64,000 bases of DNA, from positions 32,319-96,318 of the forward strand of contig CABMJJ010000011.1 in assembly GCA_902386555.1 (NCBI GenBank), in the 5' to 3' direction. The stretch's first letter is position 1. The number at the start of each line of letters is the position of its first letter. The DNA is from Candidatus Bilamarchaeum dharawalense (lineage in GTDB: Archaea > Micrarchaeota > Micrarchaeia > Anstonellales > Bilamarchaeaceae). Below, piece by piece: positions 45,001-53,339 of this stretch. Under the pieces are notes generated by a model. It was not told the origin of the DNA, searched no databases, and was given only the letters and a program-made list of their open reading frames with translations. A program made the translations under genes and the position numbers.

Positions 45001-46175
45001 ATAGAATAGCAGATAGGGTTCTGACGATTAAGGAAAAATGTGATGGCTGTATAGTTGCTTTCCATGTAACCCACGCAACCACAAGTGAACAATTTGGAAA
45101 TGTGATAAGCAATATACTTAGTTCAGATCCATCACTTAATCAGAAGGTAGATCTTGTCACCTTTGACTATGATGTCTCAGACCATGCAACGGATAGTGAT
45201 CCAGATAAGATAGTGAATAGCATAGAAGCCTATGCAAATGCATCTATCCAATTACATGGTGTGAATAAACCAACCATGCTTGTTGGGTTAAGTGCACCAA
45301 ACGGTCCGCACTGGAATGATGCGAACTATGATGTTCTACTCAATAGGATTGCAGAAAAGCAATCAAAATTTGTCAGAGCAGGATTAACTGGAATAATATT
45401 CAAACCAATTAGAACTTGGGGTAGTGAAGATGGATTTGTACGTGTTGAATCAACTGGTTTGAGTTCACCACCATTCACACCCGTACCGGTTACTGATATC
45501 GGACGCAAGGATCAAAAGTTTTGTGCACTTCAGGGTGCATTTAATCTCATGTCATCCACACCACCAAGTGCCATGTTTAATAGAGTTATTGCTTCAAATG
45601 ACCAGGTAAATTGCACGGTTTGTACGGGTTTGGATGTTGCCCAAAGTAGATGTGGGAACCCGGACTGTGACGATGGCTCCCAGTGTGCAATGCCTGCTGC
45701 AGACCATTCACTGAATCCAGCGGATCCCTATTACAATCCAGACCCGCACAATTTCAAATGTCCAGAGGGTGCAGTGAGCATAAATGATTGTGAGATGTGT
45801 AACGCTTCAACAGAGTATTACACTTGCACAAGAAGATTCCAAAACGGAACTTCCAATGTTACCGGAGGTAAGATGGACCAGATAGACTCAGATATGTTTA
45901 TGGATGTTATGGCGGGTTTGGGAAGACCAGATAAATGTTGCATTGAGACCATTGATGCCAATGGCCTTCCGTTGAAGTATACCTATTCAAAAGAGGCAAT
46001 GCAAACCCCGCTAAACAAACCATTGGTATTTTCAAAACTAGGATTTACTGATGCGGATTGTGGATTTGGATCCATTGCCGATGATTTGGAATCATCAGTG
46101 TTCTGCGGAAAATCCATAATACCACTGAGAAATTATGACATAAATTGTTCAATTACCGCAACACCACCGCCGTGA
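42057..46175 (+). CDS. Giant Cys-rich lipoprotein-like surface protein
   Basis: The ATG at 42057 gives 1,372 residues beginning MNLSKIVAII and continuing to a lipobox-like VVGCLQ, which suggests a lipid-anchored secreted protein. Many Cys are spread through the chain in CxxC and CxxxC groups. Residues about 900-1150 look like a TIM-barrel-type domain (PVIDMSDWSNWD, then GALVVIVDRV, VTFDYDVSDHA, PTMLVGLSAPNG, GIIFKPIR), reminiscent of glycosidase-like barrels. The family was not identified. It overlaps the sixth membrane gene by 1 nt and is followed 4 nt later by the zinc-ribbon gene. Confidence 0.78.
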   Translation: MNLSKIVAIIILAVIVVGCLQHVEEQGCCRRAGANLSPAICEVYKPLTASKGGDPVGPTYTTGVECDPTSGCNVSVPGVGVTTMAICSEDYEVPCTNPNCTAMLCGAFVFNPTPAPGYSNPEEDAKGDPPVDTSSALMNFYKGVCRFIPLDEKFAKTIKTSKGAINVFRMGAGGNFDEFDQYRYMLPMSDKFCAMTMTMSGDTKVDRYMNYLNPATRTAYENPIDDITTNCLTDASAPGPFKFDETNIQGLPSWTLNIDSGLPATVVADESNYKFARFLRHGFGAYWSDDCDGVYKYDSHSREYLALFKKIDTGFYKKYLTTVHANDIYEVNGDGVSRAPFECRLDKTECFSGKCSNEVYNRGVMVEKVGENEREVVTDCMNVDDENGKKKVVCYPTTGVHYHGANPPTFDYAGVNVYMARLDINNAVRGAIMDEIDGEDDVLDEVSYGDIEDPYPLFDALWSRNIFTERNLGIKVYNYMTNSPKNMIFEKQKKKNCYLYDAGGHSDENSSVFCPYMIADAGPPVTGAVFFGKGREPVRFRGSEIIGYELVDSSAFRNTYIVKGCGLNMTPVYPQRGTSACYNQCLIGCSAVTPGWNIYQACDKWCRQTVDAPEVPCTLKTGSGAVETNDYIRVDLTGLDDPDWRELMTAFTPYFQDRVKALKDKAGMECNDQVIPADVVLSSIPWIVTYEQAWTDGDDEDGIGYHLVSSTATQAFRKRNIFDETVTGALGTDACTLSKVEYKWLNDFYDGWIFGQEDVSYNIAFAGTIYLFKHTGEKFGNCELDTNTWRPAVRELGWCEPCTTSTLAYQQIYTKERAYLPTLSQSAESGSLLEELLSRGSICSIDYERDHFFGFCTSADDKAACYNEQITDMGDYSGFSPGMTGAPRTIPEATILKERLGNYMKSGIMPVIDMSDWSNWDIHNPDNDHDHDFWDEISGDTDSPDNFTKYDFEPLFGSMGALVVIVDRVPGDTTTGFDTITNRIADRVLTIKEKCDGCIVAFHVTHATTSEQFGNVISNILSSDPSLNQKVDLVTFDYDVSDHATDSDPDKIVNSIEAYANASIQLHGVNKPTMLVGLSAPNGPHWNDANYDVLLNRIAEKQSKFVRAGLTGIIFKPIRTWGSEDGFVRVESTGLSSPPFTPVPVTDIGRKDQKFCALQGAFNLMSSTPPSAMFNRVIASNDQVNCTVCTGLDVAQSRCGNPDCDDGSQCAMPAADHSLNPADPYYNPDPHNFKCPEGAVSINDCEMCNASTEYYTCTRRFQNGTSNVTGGKMDQIDSDMFMDVMAGLGRPDKCCIETIDANGLPLKYTYSKEAMQTPLNKPLVFSKLGFTDADCGFGSIADDLESSVFCGKSIIPLRNYDINCSITATPPP

Positions 46176-46179
46176 GCCT

Positions 46180-46494
46180 ATGGGAATTTTTGATTTTTTA
46201 AAAGGAAAAGGAAAAAAACCTGGTCAGGAGTGCCCAAACTGTGGTGAAAAAATTAACCTAACCATGGAACGATGCCCAAAATGCGGTGTGAGAATAAAGA
46301 GCATGTTTCGTAGAAGATGCCCAAGATGTCAAACACTAAACGAAATAGACATAGTAAAGTGCATAAAATGTTTCTATGACTTTGAAGCTGAATTAGTAAG
46401 GGCTAATAAAACTTTTTATGTATGTCCTATATGTGGGTACAAAATGCCGGATATGTACAATAAGTGCCCAGCCTGCGAAGCAAACTTTGCGTGA
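46180..46494 (+). CDS. Triple zinc-ribbon protein
   Basis: The 104-residue protein has a basic N-terminus followed by six CxxC knuckles: CPNC/CPKC, CPRC/CIKC and CPIC/CPAC, enough for three zinc sites. It has no membrane segment and is probably cytoplasmic. It lies between the large lipoprotein gene and the GNAT-like gene, in the same operon. Such small multi-ribbon proteins usually bridge proteins or nucleic acid. Here it may be an assembly or regulatory factor. Confidence 0.75.
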   Translation: MGIFDFLKGKGKKPGQECPNCGEKINLTMERCPKCGVRIKSMFRRRCPRCQTLNEIDIVKCIKCFYDFEAELVRANKTFYVCPICGYKMPDMYNKCPACEANFA

Positions 46495-46499
46495 GAGCA

Positions 46500-47093
46500 A
46501 TGGAATCATTTAAACAAACAGAGAAAAAAAAGGAAGCTGAAGCTCCTAAGAAAAAATTCATCCACCTACTGAGTGAGGATGAGGTAGAGGTAAAAAGGCT
46601 TACCATGGAAGACGTGGAAGAATGCGTGAAGGTAATGAGGAAATGCGCATTTGATGTAACTGAAGCAGAAGTAGGGAATATCATTAAGTACGGGAAAAGC
46701 TTTGGTGCCACAGTAAACCGTATGGTAGTCGGTGTGGGGCTTAGTTGGCCTGCCTATCTGGATATACGAGATATGAAAATAACCAACAATCAACCCAATT
46801 CACTTTATGTGGAAGACCCAGCAGTATTGCTTGCCTATGAAGGAAGAGGAGTTAGAAGAATTCTATTAAAAGAAAGAGAAAAAGAAGCTCAGTATTCCCA
46901 ATATGACTATGTCATGAGTTATCTTTACGAAGATATACCAAAAGAGAATATATCGGATTATATTATCGAAGCAGGAAACCAATTGGAAAAGCTTTACCTT
47001 TCTGAGAGCTATGAATTTGCAAGAACAGAAAAGGGAATAATGGCCTATAAAAGACTAGGTAAGGTAGACCCCAACATTGCAAAAAAAGAGTAA
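46500..47093 (+). CDS. GNAT-like protein
   Basis: Residues from about 30 have the order of the acetyltransferase fold: LTMEDVEECVKVMRKCAF (helix 1), then strands with VVGVGLSWP and SLYVEDPAVLLAYEGRGVRRILLKERE, where GRGVRR fits the acetyl-CoA loop. The first 28 residues are Lys/Glu-rich. The frame opens at 46464, but ATG 46500 clears the upstream stop. Acetylation of a component of the envelope system is possible but not shown. It ends next to the convergent gene at 47094. Confidence 0.6.
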   Translation: MESFKQTEKKKEAEAPKKKFIHLLSEDEVEVKRLTMEDVEECVKVMRKCAFDVTEAEVGNIIKYGKSFGATVNRMVVGVGLSWPAYLDIRDMKITNNQPNSLYVEDPAVLLAYEGRGVRRILLKEREKEAQYSQYDYVMSYLYEDIPKENISDYIIEAGNQLEKLYLSESYEFARTEKGIMAYKRLGKVDPNIAKKE

Positions 47094-47594
47094 CTACTTC
47101 TTCTTTTTTGATTTAGTCTTATCCCAATTGGGAAGCCCGAGTTCTTTAGCTATCAATAGAATCTCTGCCTTGGAGAGATTGCTTTCGAGTAATGGGCTTT
47201 TTACCTTGGCTCTTCTTGCAGCTAGAAATGTTGGTGTTTTATCATTAGCATCATCCATGTGGGAAGCATCAATCACATGTTTTAATTTCATCCTCATGGC
47301 AAGGCTTTTGAGAGTGCTATATAGTCTTCCACTGCTTGGCGGTTTATTTGGCGAATCCAGAACAACATGCTTAACCCCAACAATTTTTGCAACCTGCTTG
47401 GCAATGGAGATTTCCGAGCAGGGATAATCATCAGAAAGAGAGGTAACTGCAACTGCCTTGTCACCCAGTTCATCACGGCAGATGCGCATAAGAAGAGTAC
47501 TATCAACTTTACCAGAAAAAGCCACCACGGCACTATCCAGTTTTCTGATTTTCTGGCGGAGGGTGTTTAGCTTATGCTCGAGGGTCTTATCCAT
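47094..47594 (-). CDS. Short LarE/ATP-PPase-like protein
   Basis: The 166-residue protein matches the N-terminal half of LarE-type PP-loop enzymes: VVAFSGKVDSTLLMRI (the PP-loop, with Lys where SGGxDS has Gly), then SPLLESNLSKAEILLIAKELGLPNWDKT. LarE proteins are about 270 residues and continue with a CLASR-type domain, which is absent here. The C-terminus is a Lys-rich string. It may be a minimal PP-loop ATPase or a degenerate remnant. It lies between two plus-strand operons. Confidence 0.72.
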   Translation of the reverse strand: MDKTLEHKLNTLRQKIRKLDSAVVAFSGKVDSTLLMRICRDELGDKAVAVTSLSDDYPCSEISIAKQVAKIVGVKHVVLDSPNKPPSSGRLYSTLKSLAMRMKLKHVIDASHMDDANDKTPTFLAARRAKVKSPLLESNLSKAEILLIAKELGLPNWDKTKSKKKK

Positions 47595-47645
47595 AAAGAG
47601 TAATCACACGGATTAATTTATTAATATAGACCAAAAAAACATATA

Positions 47646-49301
47646 ATGAGAATTTTTTTGTACCTATTTAGCATACTTTATCTATTATCTCTAGTACAGG
47701 CAACATGTAGTGGTGATGTCTCCTATTATATACCAGCAGTGGTGGGAGATGGCGGGGGACTGGTCAAAGTTGAAATGACCCTTGCACCAGGCCCAGGAGA
47801 TGTTTATGTCACCATAGATCCACGCATTGGTTTATCTACCCAAGAATCAATAGAAAACGCGGTTGCCTATGGTCATGAAATATCCAGTTCAAATGAACAG
47901 TGCGATGTTTATGTAAATTTTCCAAATAAAGCTGGAACCAATTTAATTGACGGTCCGAGTGGAGGGGCATCGTTTGGTCTCATGGCCTATTCCCTTTTCA
48001 ACAATGAAGAAATGAGAAGGGATACCATAATCACCGGAACCATAGACCGGGATGGTAATGTTGGTCCTGTAGGCGGGCTTTATGAAAAAGCAAAGGGTGC
48101 ATCCACCGTAGGTGCGAAATACTTCATTACCCCAGAAGAAACTCTCTATGAAACATTTCTTTTGAAAAATGCTGAGGACAAGCTTAATCTCACCGTATTA
48201 CAGGTAGACTCAATGGATGAACTCGTTGGATTCATGTTTCATGATAAACCAATAGAGAAAACACCGTTGGCATCCAAAAAAAGACCAATACCAGAACTGC
48301 CCTACAATGATTACTCTGGAATAAACAGATTCAAATCAGTTGCAACTAGAATGATTGATCTTGAAAGAACAACAATCCAGAATATGCCTGACTCCAATAA
48401 TGATAGCACGGTGGTAAACGATTTTTTTGAAAATGAACTTCAAAGACAGACCAGCATTCTAGATCATGGATATCTATTTACTGCAGCAAATGAAGCATTC
48501 TTGAACTACATAGATATGTCGACGATAGATGCGGTGATGAAAGGAGAATTTGACCTTCCAAAAGAAAAAGGAGATGCTGGAAAATGTCTTACTGGAATCA
48601 CAAGACCAAAATTAACTGACAAAAATTTCGAATGGATAATTGGTTCTGATCTACGCCAAGCATGGGCCTATGACAAATTAAACAACACAAAAATTGATGA
48701 CTTACTGGTGGAAGAGGAGTACACTGCGTATAACGAAATTATGTATGCAGAAGCCTGGTGTGAGGTTGCAAAAGGACTTATAGAATTTGGAGAACCAGAT
48801 GGAACAGAACTGGATGAGAGTGCATGGCAGGAAATAGCACAGAGAAAAATAAACGAAGCAAAAGCCACTGAGACCACAGATGAGGATTTGCTGTCCAGAT
48901 TGATCATTGCTGAAAAATCATACAAAGATGGGAGGTATGGTGCAGCCATATACGATTCTGTTTTTGTTATAGCAAATGCGCAGGAACCACCCGAAGAACC
49001 AGATATGTCAATTTTAAATGAAACCAGGACTTCGCTATGGGGACAGGTATACCAATCGCATGCTAAATTTTTGTATTTACAAAATATGACAGCGACAGCC
49101 TATAGCACTGCGACCTATGCAAAGCAACTTGATTTGGCAACGGCAGAAATGAAAGAAAAGATAAAATCAGTGGCTCCAGAAGACGTAAAACAGCCAGAGT
49201 TAAATCAATGTGGGCTTCCGGTAGTTATGGGCCTTCTATTTTTATTTATTGTTGTAGTAATTATAACTGAAAGGCGATCTTATGGAACTAACGGCCCGTG
49301 A
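47646..49301 (+). CDS. Secreted, membrane-anchored Lon-type (S16) protease
   Basis: The 551-residue protein has a signal peptide (residues 1-19), a Lon-type serine protease domain and a C-terminal membrane helix (about 522-540). The catalytic dyad is S105 in DGPSGG and K148 in GGLYEKAK, exactly 43 residues apart as in Lon. No ATPase domain is present, so it should act outside the cell without ATP. The region 230-510 is helical. It is coupled to the next gene by 20-nt overlap. Confidence 0.86.
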   Translation: MRIFLYLFSILYLLSLVQATCSGDVSYYIPAVVGDGGGLVKVEMTLAPGPGDVYVTIDPRIGLSTQESIENAVAYGHEISSSNEQCDVYVNFPNKAGTNLIDGPSGGASFGLMAYSLFNNEEMRRDTIITGTIDRDGNVGPVGGLYEKAKGASTVGAKYFITPEETLYETFLLKNAEDKLNLTVLQVDSMDELVGFMFHDKPIEKTPLASKKRPIPELPYNDYSGINRFKSVATRMIDLERTTIQNMPDSNNDSTVVNDFFENELQRQTSILDHGYLFTAANEAFLNYIDMSTIDAVMKGEFDLPKEKGDAGKCLTGITRPKLTDKNFEWIIGSDLRQAWAYDKLNNTKIDDLLVEEEYTAYNEIMYAEAWCEVAKGLIEFGEPDGTELDESAWQEIAQRKINEAKATETTDEDLLSRLIIAEKSYKDGRYGAAIYDSVFVIANAQEPPEEPDMSILNETRTSLWGQVYQSHAKFLYLQNMTATAYSTATYAKQLDLATAEMKEKIKSVAPEDVKQPELNQCGLPVVMGLLFLFIVVVIITERRSYGTNGP

Positions 49302-50085
49302 TATAGGAAGATTGATCGAACTGGGTAAGAAGAAGGCCGAATTGGAGTTCAAAAAAACTATTTATGGTGACGAAGCGTCAGAACTAAGATCAGTGGAAGC
49401 AAATTGGTTTGAACTTTCATCAAAAGCAAAAATTGCTGGGATCGAACTTATCTATCCGAATCAAAGAAAATTAGATGCTCTGGCAAAGATACTTAGCGGG
49501 TTTACCAAAGATGAAGTGAAAGAGTCCATAAAAATAAGAAAGGGTAGACCCTATGAAGTTCTTCATGAACGAGGAACGATTGTTAAGACAAATTATGAGA
49601 ATAGATTTGAAATTGCAAAGTTATGTTTGATGGCAGCCAAAATGAAAATCGATGATAGGAAAGCCTTGCTGGATGTTATTGCAGCAGGATGCTTGGCAAA
49701 ACCACTTAGGGTTGAATCTCTTGATGAGAGTGGTAGAAAAAAATTGTCAAGAATAATGAAACGTTGCGGTTTGGGTCTTAATGATTTTGAAAAAGAGTAT
49801 ATGCCAGCCCATCCAGGCGACCATGAGGAGAAAATCGAGGTTTCGAATAGAATGGTTTGGGTGAGCCACAAGGCAATTCAAAAAATTCAGGATAACTTGA
49901 AAAAAATAAATGATATTAATTCCAAAATACAACTAAAAAATGCCGAGAGGCAGATTAGAACTTTTGGAGATGATGAGGAGGGACATTTCAACACCCTGCA
50001 GCAGGAATACTTATTTTTGTTAAAAGAACAGGATGAACTTCTCAAAGGATATTGGGAAGAAGAGAAGATTTCAGTGCAAATTTAA
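49282..50085 (+). CDS. Hypothetical helical protein
   Basis: The 267-residue protein begins MELTARDIGRLIELGKKKAE and is mostly helical with coiled-coil character at about 195-255. No catalytic motif, signal peptide or membrane helix was seen. Its start overlaps the S16 protease gene by 20 nt, so it is translationally coupled and may function with that protease from the cytoplasmic side. The end converges on elp3 at 50091. Confidence 0.65.
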   Translation: MELTARDIGRLIELGKKKAELEFKKTIYGDEASELRSVEANWFELSSKAKIAGIELIYPNQRKLDALAKILSGFTKDEVKESIKIRKGRPYEVLHERGTIVKTNYENRFEIAKLCLMAAKMKIDDRKALLDVIAAGCLAKPLRVESLDESGRKKLSRIMKRCGLGLNDFEKEYMPAHPGDHEEKIEVSNRMVWVSHKAIQKIQDNLKKINDINSKIQLKNAERQIRTFGDDEEGHFNTLQQEYLFLLKEQDELLKGYWEEEKISVQI

Positions 50086-50090
50086 AAAAA

Positions 50091-51617
50091 TTATAATTTT
50101 TTCATCATGTAGGGCCCTTCAAGAATATAACCGTGCTTTCGATAGTATTCTCTTACCCCCACCCCGCTAATTATCAGCATTTTTTCCATATTATTTTTTC
50201 GTGCTAGTTCTTCTGCAGCGCTCAGTAACCCAATTCCAAAGCCCCTATGCTGAACTTTGCCACTTCCAGTTTTATCTATGGGAACTTCCGAACCATATAC
50301 ATGAAGTTCACGTATCAATGCTTTCTGGCTGTTCGGAGGAAAGCGTAAACGTACGAATCCTGCAATTAGATTATCATCATTTTCATAGGATAGGAAGTTC
50401 TCCTTTCCGCCGCTGGCAGCATATTCGAGTTTTTTTAGTGCGAACTCAGAAAGATCGACTTTTTTCCTTTGAAGACCAACTTCACGATAGCGAATTTCCC
50501 TTGGAATGATTTTTTTCTCACGCAGTTTAGCCTCCACAAGTTCGCGCAGATTACTTTTTTTGACACCGGCATGAATTTTCTGGGTGGGAATGTCACGCTG
50601 GATTCTCATTACACGAACATAGGCTGGGATATAACGATAGAATTCAGAAATAACATCTGCGGCTTCTTCAGTTGAATAGGGCTCGTACTTTCCCGCTCTT
50701 GTCCATTTATCCAAAACCGTACCACCTATAACCAAGGTCGGATAGATCTTCAGCATATCTGGCCGAAACTTTTCATTGGAGAACAAAGATTTTACAAAGG
50801 AGATGTCTTTTTTCTTATTTGAACCTGGAAGACCAGGCATGATATGATAAAGCACTTTGAAAGCTGCATTTTTCAGTTCGCGAGTAGACTCCACAACATC
50901 CTTGACCCTATGACCACGGTTTATGAGTTTGTAGATTTTGTCATTGGGGTGTTGAACTCCGAGTTCCACCCTTGTGGCGCCATAGGAAAGCATTTCATTT
51001 ATATGAGAGATGCAAACATCTGGACGGGTTTCGATGGTAAGACCAATGGCTCTGTGTTTTGCAGTTTCATTGGCGTTTACTGCAGTCTCCAGCGTTTTTG
51101 ACTTAAAACCATTCAGACCATCATAAACTCCTTTGATAAATTTGGTTTTGTAGGACTGATCCATTTGCAGGAATGTTCCACCCATTATTATTACTTCACA
51201 TTTGTCAGTGGCATGCCCCCCTCCTGCAAATTGTTCAACTCTGCTGTGTGCTTGCTTGTAGGGATCAAAATGATATTGCCTTGCACGAAGAGATGCCGGT
51301 TCGAAACCAGTATAGCTTTTTGCAGCCAGTTCAGGCAAAGGACAGTAGATGCAGCCATATGGACAGGAACCCTGTGGCCGAATCATAACAGCAACAGGAG
51401 TGACTCCAGAAAGAGTACGAGTTGGCTTTTTTATTAGAAGCAGTTGAAATTCTTTTGTAAGCCTGTTTTTTGGAAATCTGGCAAGAATTTCAGGATTTTT
51501 TATTAGAGAAGGACAGTGGTAAAGGCGGGAAGCTCTGCGCTTAAGTTTTTCCAGCTCACGCTCGCCAGCCAATAATCTCTCAATAATATGGTCAACGGCC
51601 TTCTCTCTAGTCATCAA
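50091..51617 (-). CDS. elp3: Elongator-like tRNA-modifying enzyme Elp3
   Basis: Elp3 combines radical SAM and acetyltransferase domains to make cm5-type modifications at U34. The 4Fe-4S cluster Cys are C85, C89 and C92 in SCPYGCIYC. A GNAT domain fills the last 150 residues (HRGFGIGLLSAAEELARKN). The length of 508 is normal for archaea. The adjacent convergent genes do not indicate other partners. Confidence 0.94.
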   Translation of the reverse strand: MMTREKAVDHIIERLLAGERELEKLKRRASRLYHCPSLIKNPEILARFPKNRLTKEFQLLLIKKPTRTLSGVTPVAVMIRPQGSCPYGCIYCPLPELAAKSYTGFEPASLRARQYHFDPYKQAHSRVEQFAGGGHATDKCEVIIMGGTFLQMDQSYKTKFIKGVYDGLNGFKSKTLETAVNANETAKHRAIGLTIETRPDVCISHINEMLSYGATRVELGVQHPNDKIYKLINRGHRVKDVVESTRELKNAAFKVLYHIMPGLPGSNKKKDISFVKSLFSNEKFRPDMLKIYPTLVIGGTVLDKWTRAGKYEPYSTEEAADVISEFYRYIPAYVRVMRIQRDIPTQKIHAGVKKSNLRELVEAKLREKKIIPREIRYREVGLQRKKVDLSEFALKKLEYAASGGKENFLSYENDDNLIAGFVRLRFPPNSQKALIRELHVYGSEVPIDKTGSGKVQHRGFGIGLLSAAEELARKNNMEKMLIISGVGVREYYRKHGYILEGPYMMKKL

Positions 51618-51646
51618 AGAAAGAATAGAGGCGTTAATTAAAAAAA

Positions 51647-52453
51647 TTAACCTAAAAAGTTAGACAGGAATCCTGCCAACGAATAGGTTAGAGATTCGAA
51701 AATCGGAAAGACCAGAACGCCGTTGTTTGTTGCTTTGAAGTCTCCAAGCAGATTGGAACGTATAAACAGTGTCACGTTTTGTTCATCAGCAATGTTGCTG
51801 CTTGCAAGAGAAACAACTTTTATTGTGGTCTGATAGGTTTCTTCCTCAGTACCGACAATTTCGTAATAAACAGTTTTGGAGCTTTCAGCTGGAACAAAAA
51901 TTGGCTTTTTGAATTCCCATCTTTTTGATCCTGCAGAACTTACTTCGAAAACATCACTTGTGGAACCTTTGTTGGTTATTTTTATTGCAAATCTTGCTGG
52001 TTGCCCGGGTCCAACTTTAATATAGGACGGAGTCACCTCAAAATCCATTACATCCCAGGTAATTCTGACTTTAACGTAAAAAGTGACATTACCTAATTTC
52101 TCACCATCATTCTCGTCCACAACAATGACTTTGGTTACATAATCTCCTTCGGCTGTATTTGGATCAGCAGTAATGGTAACTTGAAGCGGATTTTGATAGA
52201 GTTTACTCTGGGTGCTTGTCCAGCCTCGTGGTAAATCTTCTGCGATTGCCTGATCATAAAGACCACCAATACCGTGGATACCACCCTCGTTGACCTTTGG
52301 ATCAATTAGAATAGATACTGTTTGTCCAGGCCCGATGGTTCCGAGATCAATTATATCTCCATCCTTGATGGCATGGGCACTGGGAGACACAATATTGATT
52401 GCAAAAGACAACGACAACAGAAACATTAGAACAAATATGGATCTTTGAAACAT
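51647..52453 (-). CDS. Secreted Ig-like domain protein
   Basis: The 268-residue protein has a signal peptide (residues 1-17) and beta-rich domains. The second (about 150-230: GPGQPARFAIKITNKGSTSDVFEV) resembles the alpha-galactosidase-associated NEW3/CARDB-type Ig fold common in archaeal surface proteins. The last 20 residues are hydrophobic and may anchor the protein. No Cys cluster is present. Probably a surface-layer or envelope component. Confidence 0.65.
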   Translation of the reverse strand: MFQRSIFVLMFLLSLSFAINIVSPSAHAIKDGDIIDLGTIGPGQTVSILIDPKVNEGGIHGIGGLYDQAIAEDLPRGWTSTQSKLYQNPLQVTITADPNTAEGDYVTKVIVVDENDGEKLGNVTFYVKVRITWDVMDFEVTPSYIKVGPGQPARFAIKITNKGSTSDVFEVSSAGSKRWEFKKPIFVPAESSKTVYYEIVGTEEETYQTTIKVVSLASSNIADEQNVTLFIRSNLLGDFKATNNGVLVFPIFESLTYSLAGFLSNFLG

Positions 52454-52483
52454 GAACTAACATCTCTATTAAGAATTAAAAAA

Positions 52484-53302
52484 TCATCGATCGCATCGAA
52501 ATCTAAGGTGACCGTTGACTGTTATCGATAAATAGATTGCATGTATGCCATCAATCTGACGCCCCTCGGCTAGAATGAAGGAACGACCGTAATAGTCAAA
52601 CCCACGGTAAAAGTAATTATCCAACCCGGGGATAAAACTATCTCCAGAAGAGAGTACCGTTCTTCCTTCATTATGGCATTTCATAGCGGTGTGAAGGTCC
52701 TCAATCAAAGTAAATGTTGACCTTGGTGTTACCACTCTGGTTACTGGTTCGAATTTTGTTCTATCAGCAACTGCAAAGAAAAATTCTGCGGGAAAATCAG
52801 TAAATCCCCAATGGGTTCTCAAAAATTCAACACCCAGACGATTATTGCGAGCATGCATAACATGGTGAATCTTTCCTTCAAGATTAGGATTTCCTGCGTA
52901 AACTTCAGCAAGTTCCTGTGATAGTTTCACAAATAGGCCAGAACTGACTTCACAGGAAAGAAGTTCGTAGGATCGTCCTGATTCCATAGCATAGAGTTTT
53001 GGACCCTGCGGGGTAAACTCAAGACCATAGTGCTGTTGATCAACTGGTATGAACCCCTCAAGAAAAGAATGGCGAAAAAAGCGAGGACTATCCCTGGGTC
53101 GTACTTGAGATGGTTGATGGGAAACCAACGGAACCTGATCCTGAAATGCCAATGGATCGAAAACACCGGTTGTCTTCCTCATACTTGTGGTTTTGCGAGT
53201 GGAACCAGAATAACTAGCTAGTGAAAAGGGAAAGGTGGCATGGGATAGGGTACGATCACTAGAACTTGGTCTGCTCTGAATGAGACTGACATCCCTTACC
53301 AT
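52484..53302 (-). CDS. Hypothetical protein
   Basis: The frame is open to 53389, but the Met at 53302 lies about 24 nt after the TATA-like CTTTATTAC, suggesting a leaderless start and 272 residues. The N-terminal 70 residues are Ser/Thr/Arg-rich and probably disordered. The rest is a globular domain rich in aromatic residues (NYFYRGFDYYGRSFILAEG). No family was recognised. The longer frame overlaps the herA end. Confidence 0.5.
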   Translation of the reverse strand: MVRDVSLIQSRPSSSDRTLSHATFPFSLASYSGSTRKTTSMRKTTGVFDPLAFQDQVPLVSHQPSQVRPRDSPRFFRHSFLEGFIPVDQQHYGLEFTPQGPKLYAMESGRSYELLSCEVSSGLFVKLSQELAEVYAGNPNLEGKIHHVMHARNNRLGVEFLRTHWGFTDFPAEFFFAVADRTKFEPVTRVVTPRSTFTLIEDLHTAMKCHNEGRTVLSSGDSFIPGLDNYFYRGFDYYGRSFILAEGRQIDGIHAIYLSITVNGHLRFRCDR

Positions 53303-53339
53303 ATTGTTATACTTAGTGTAATAAAGTTTAAATTCCTGT

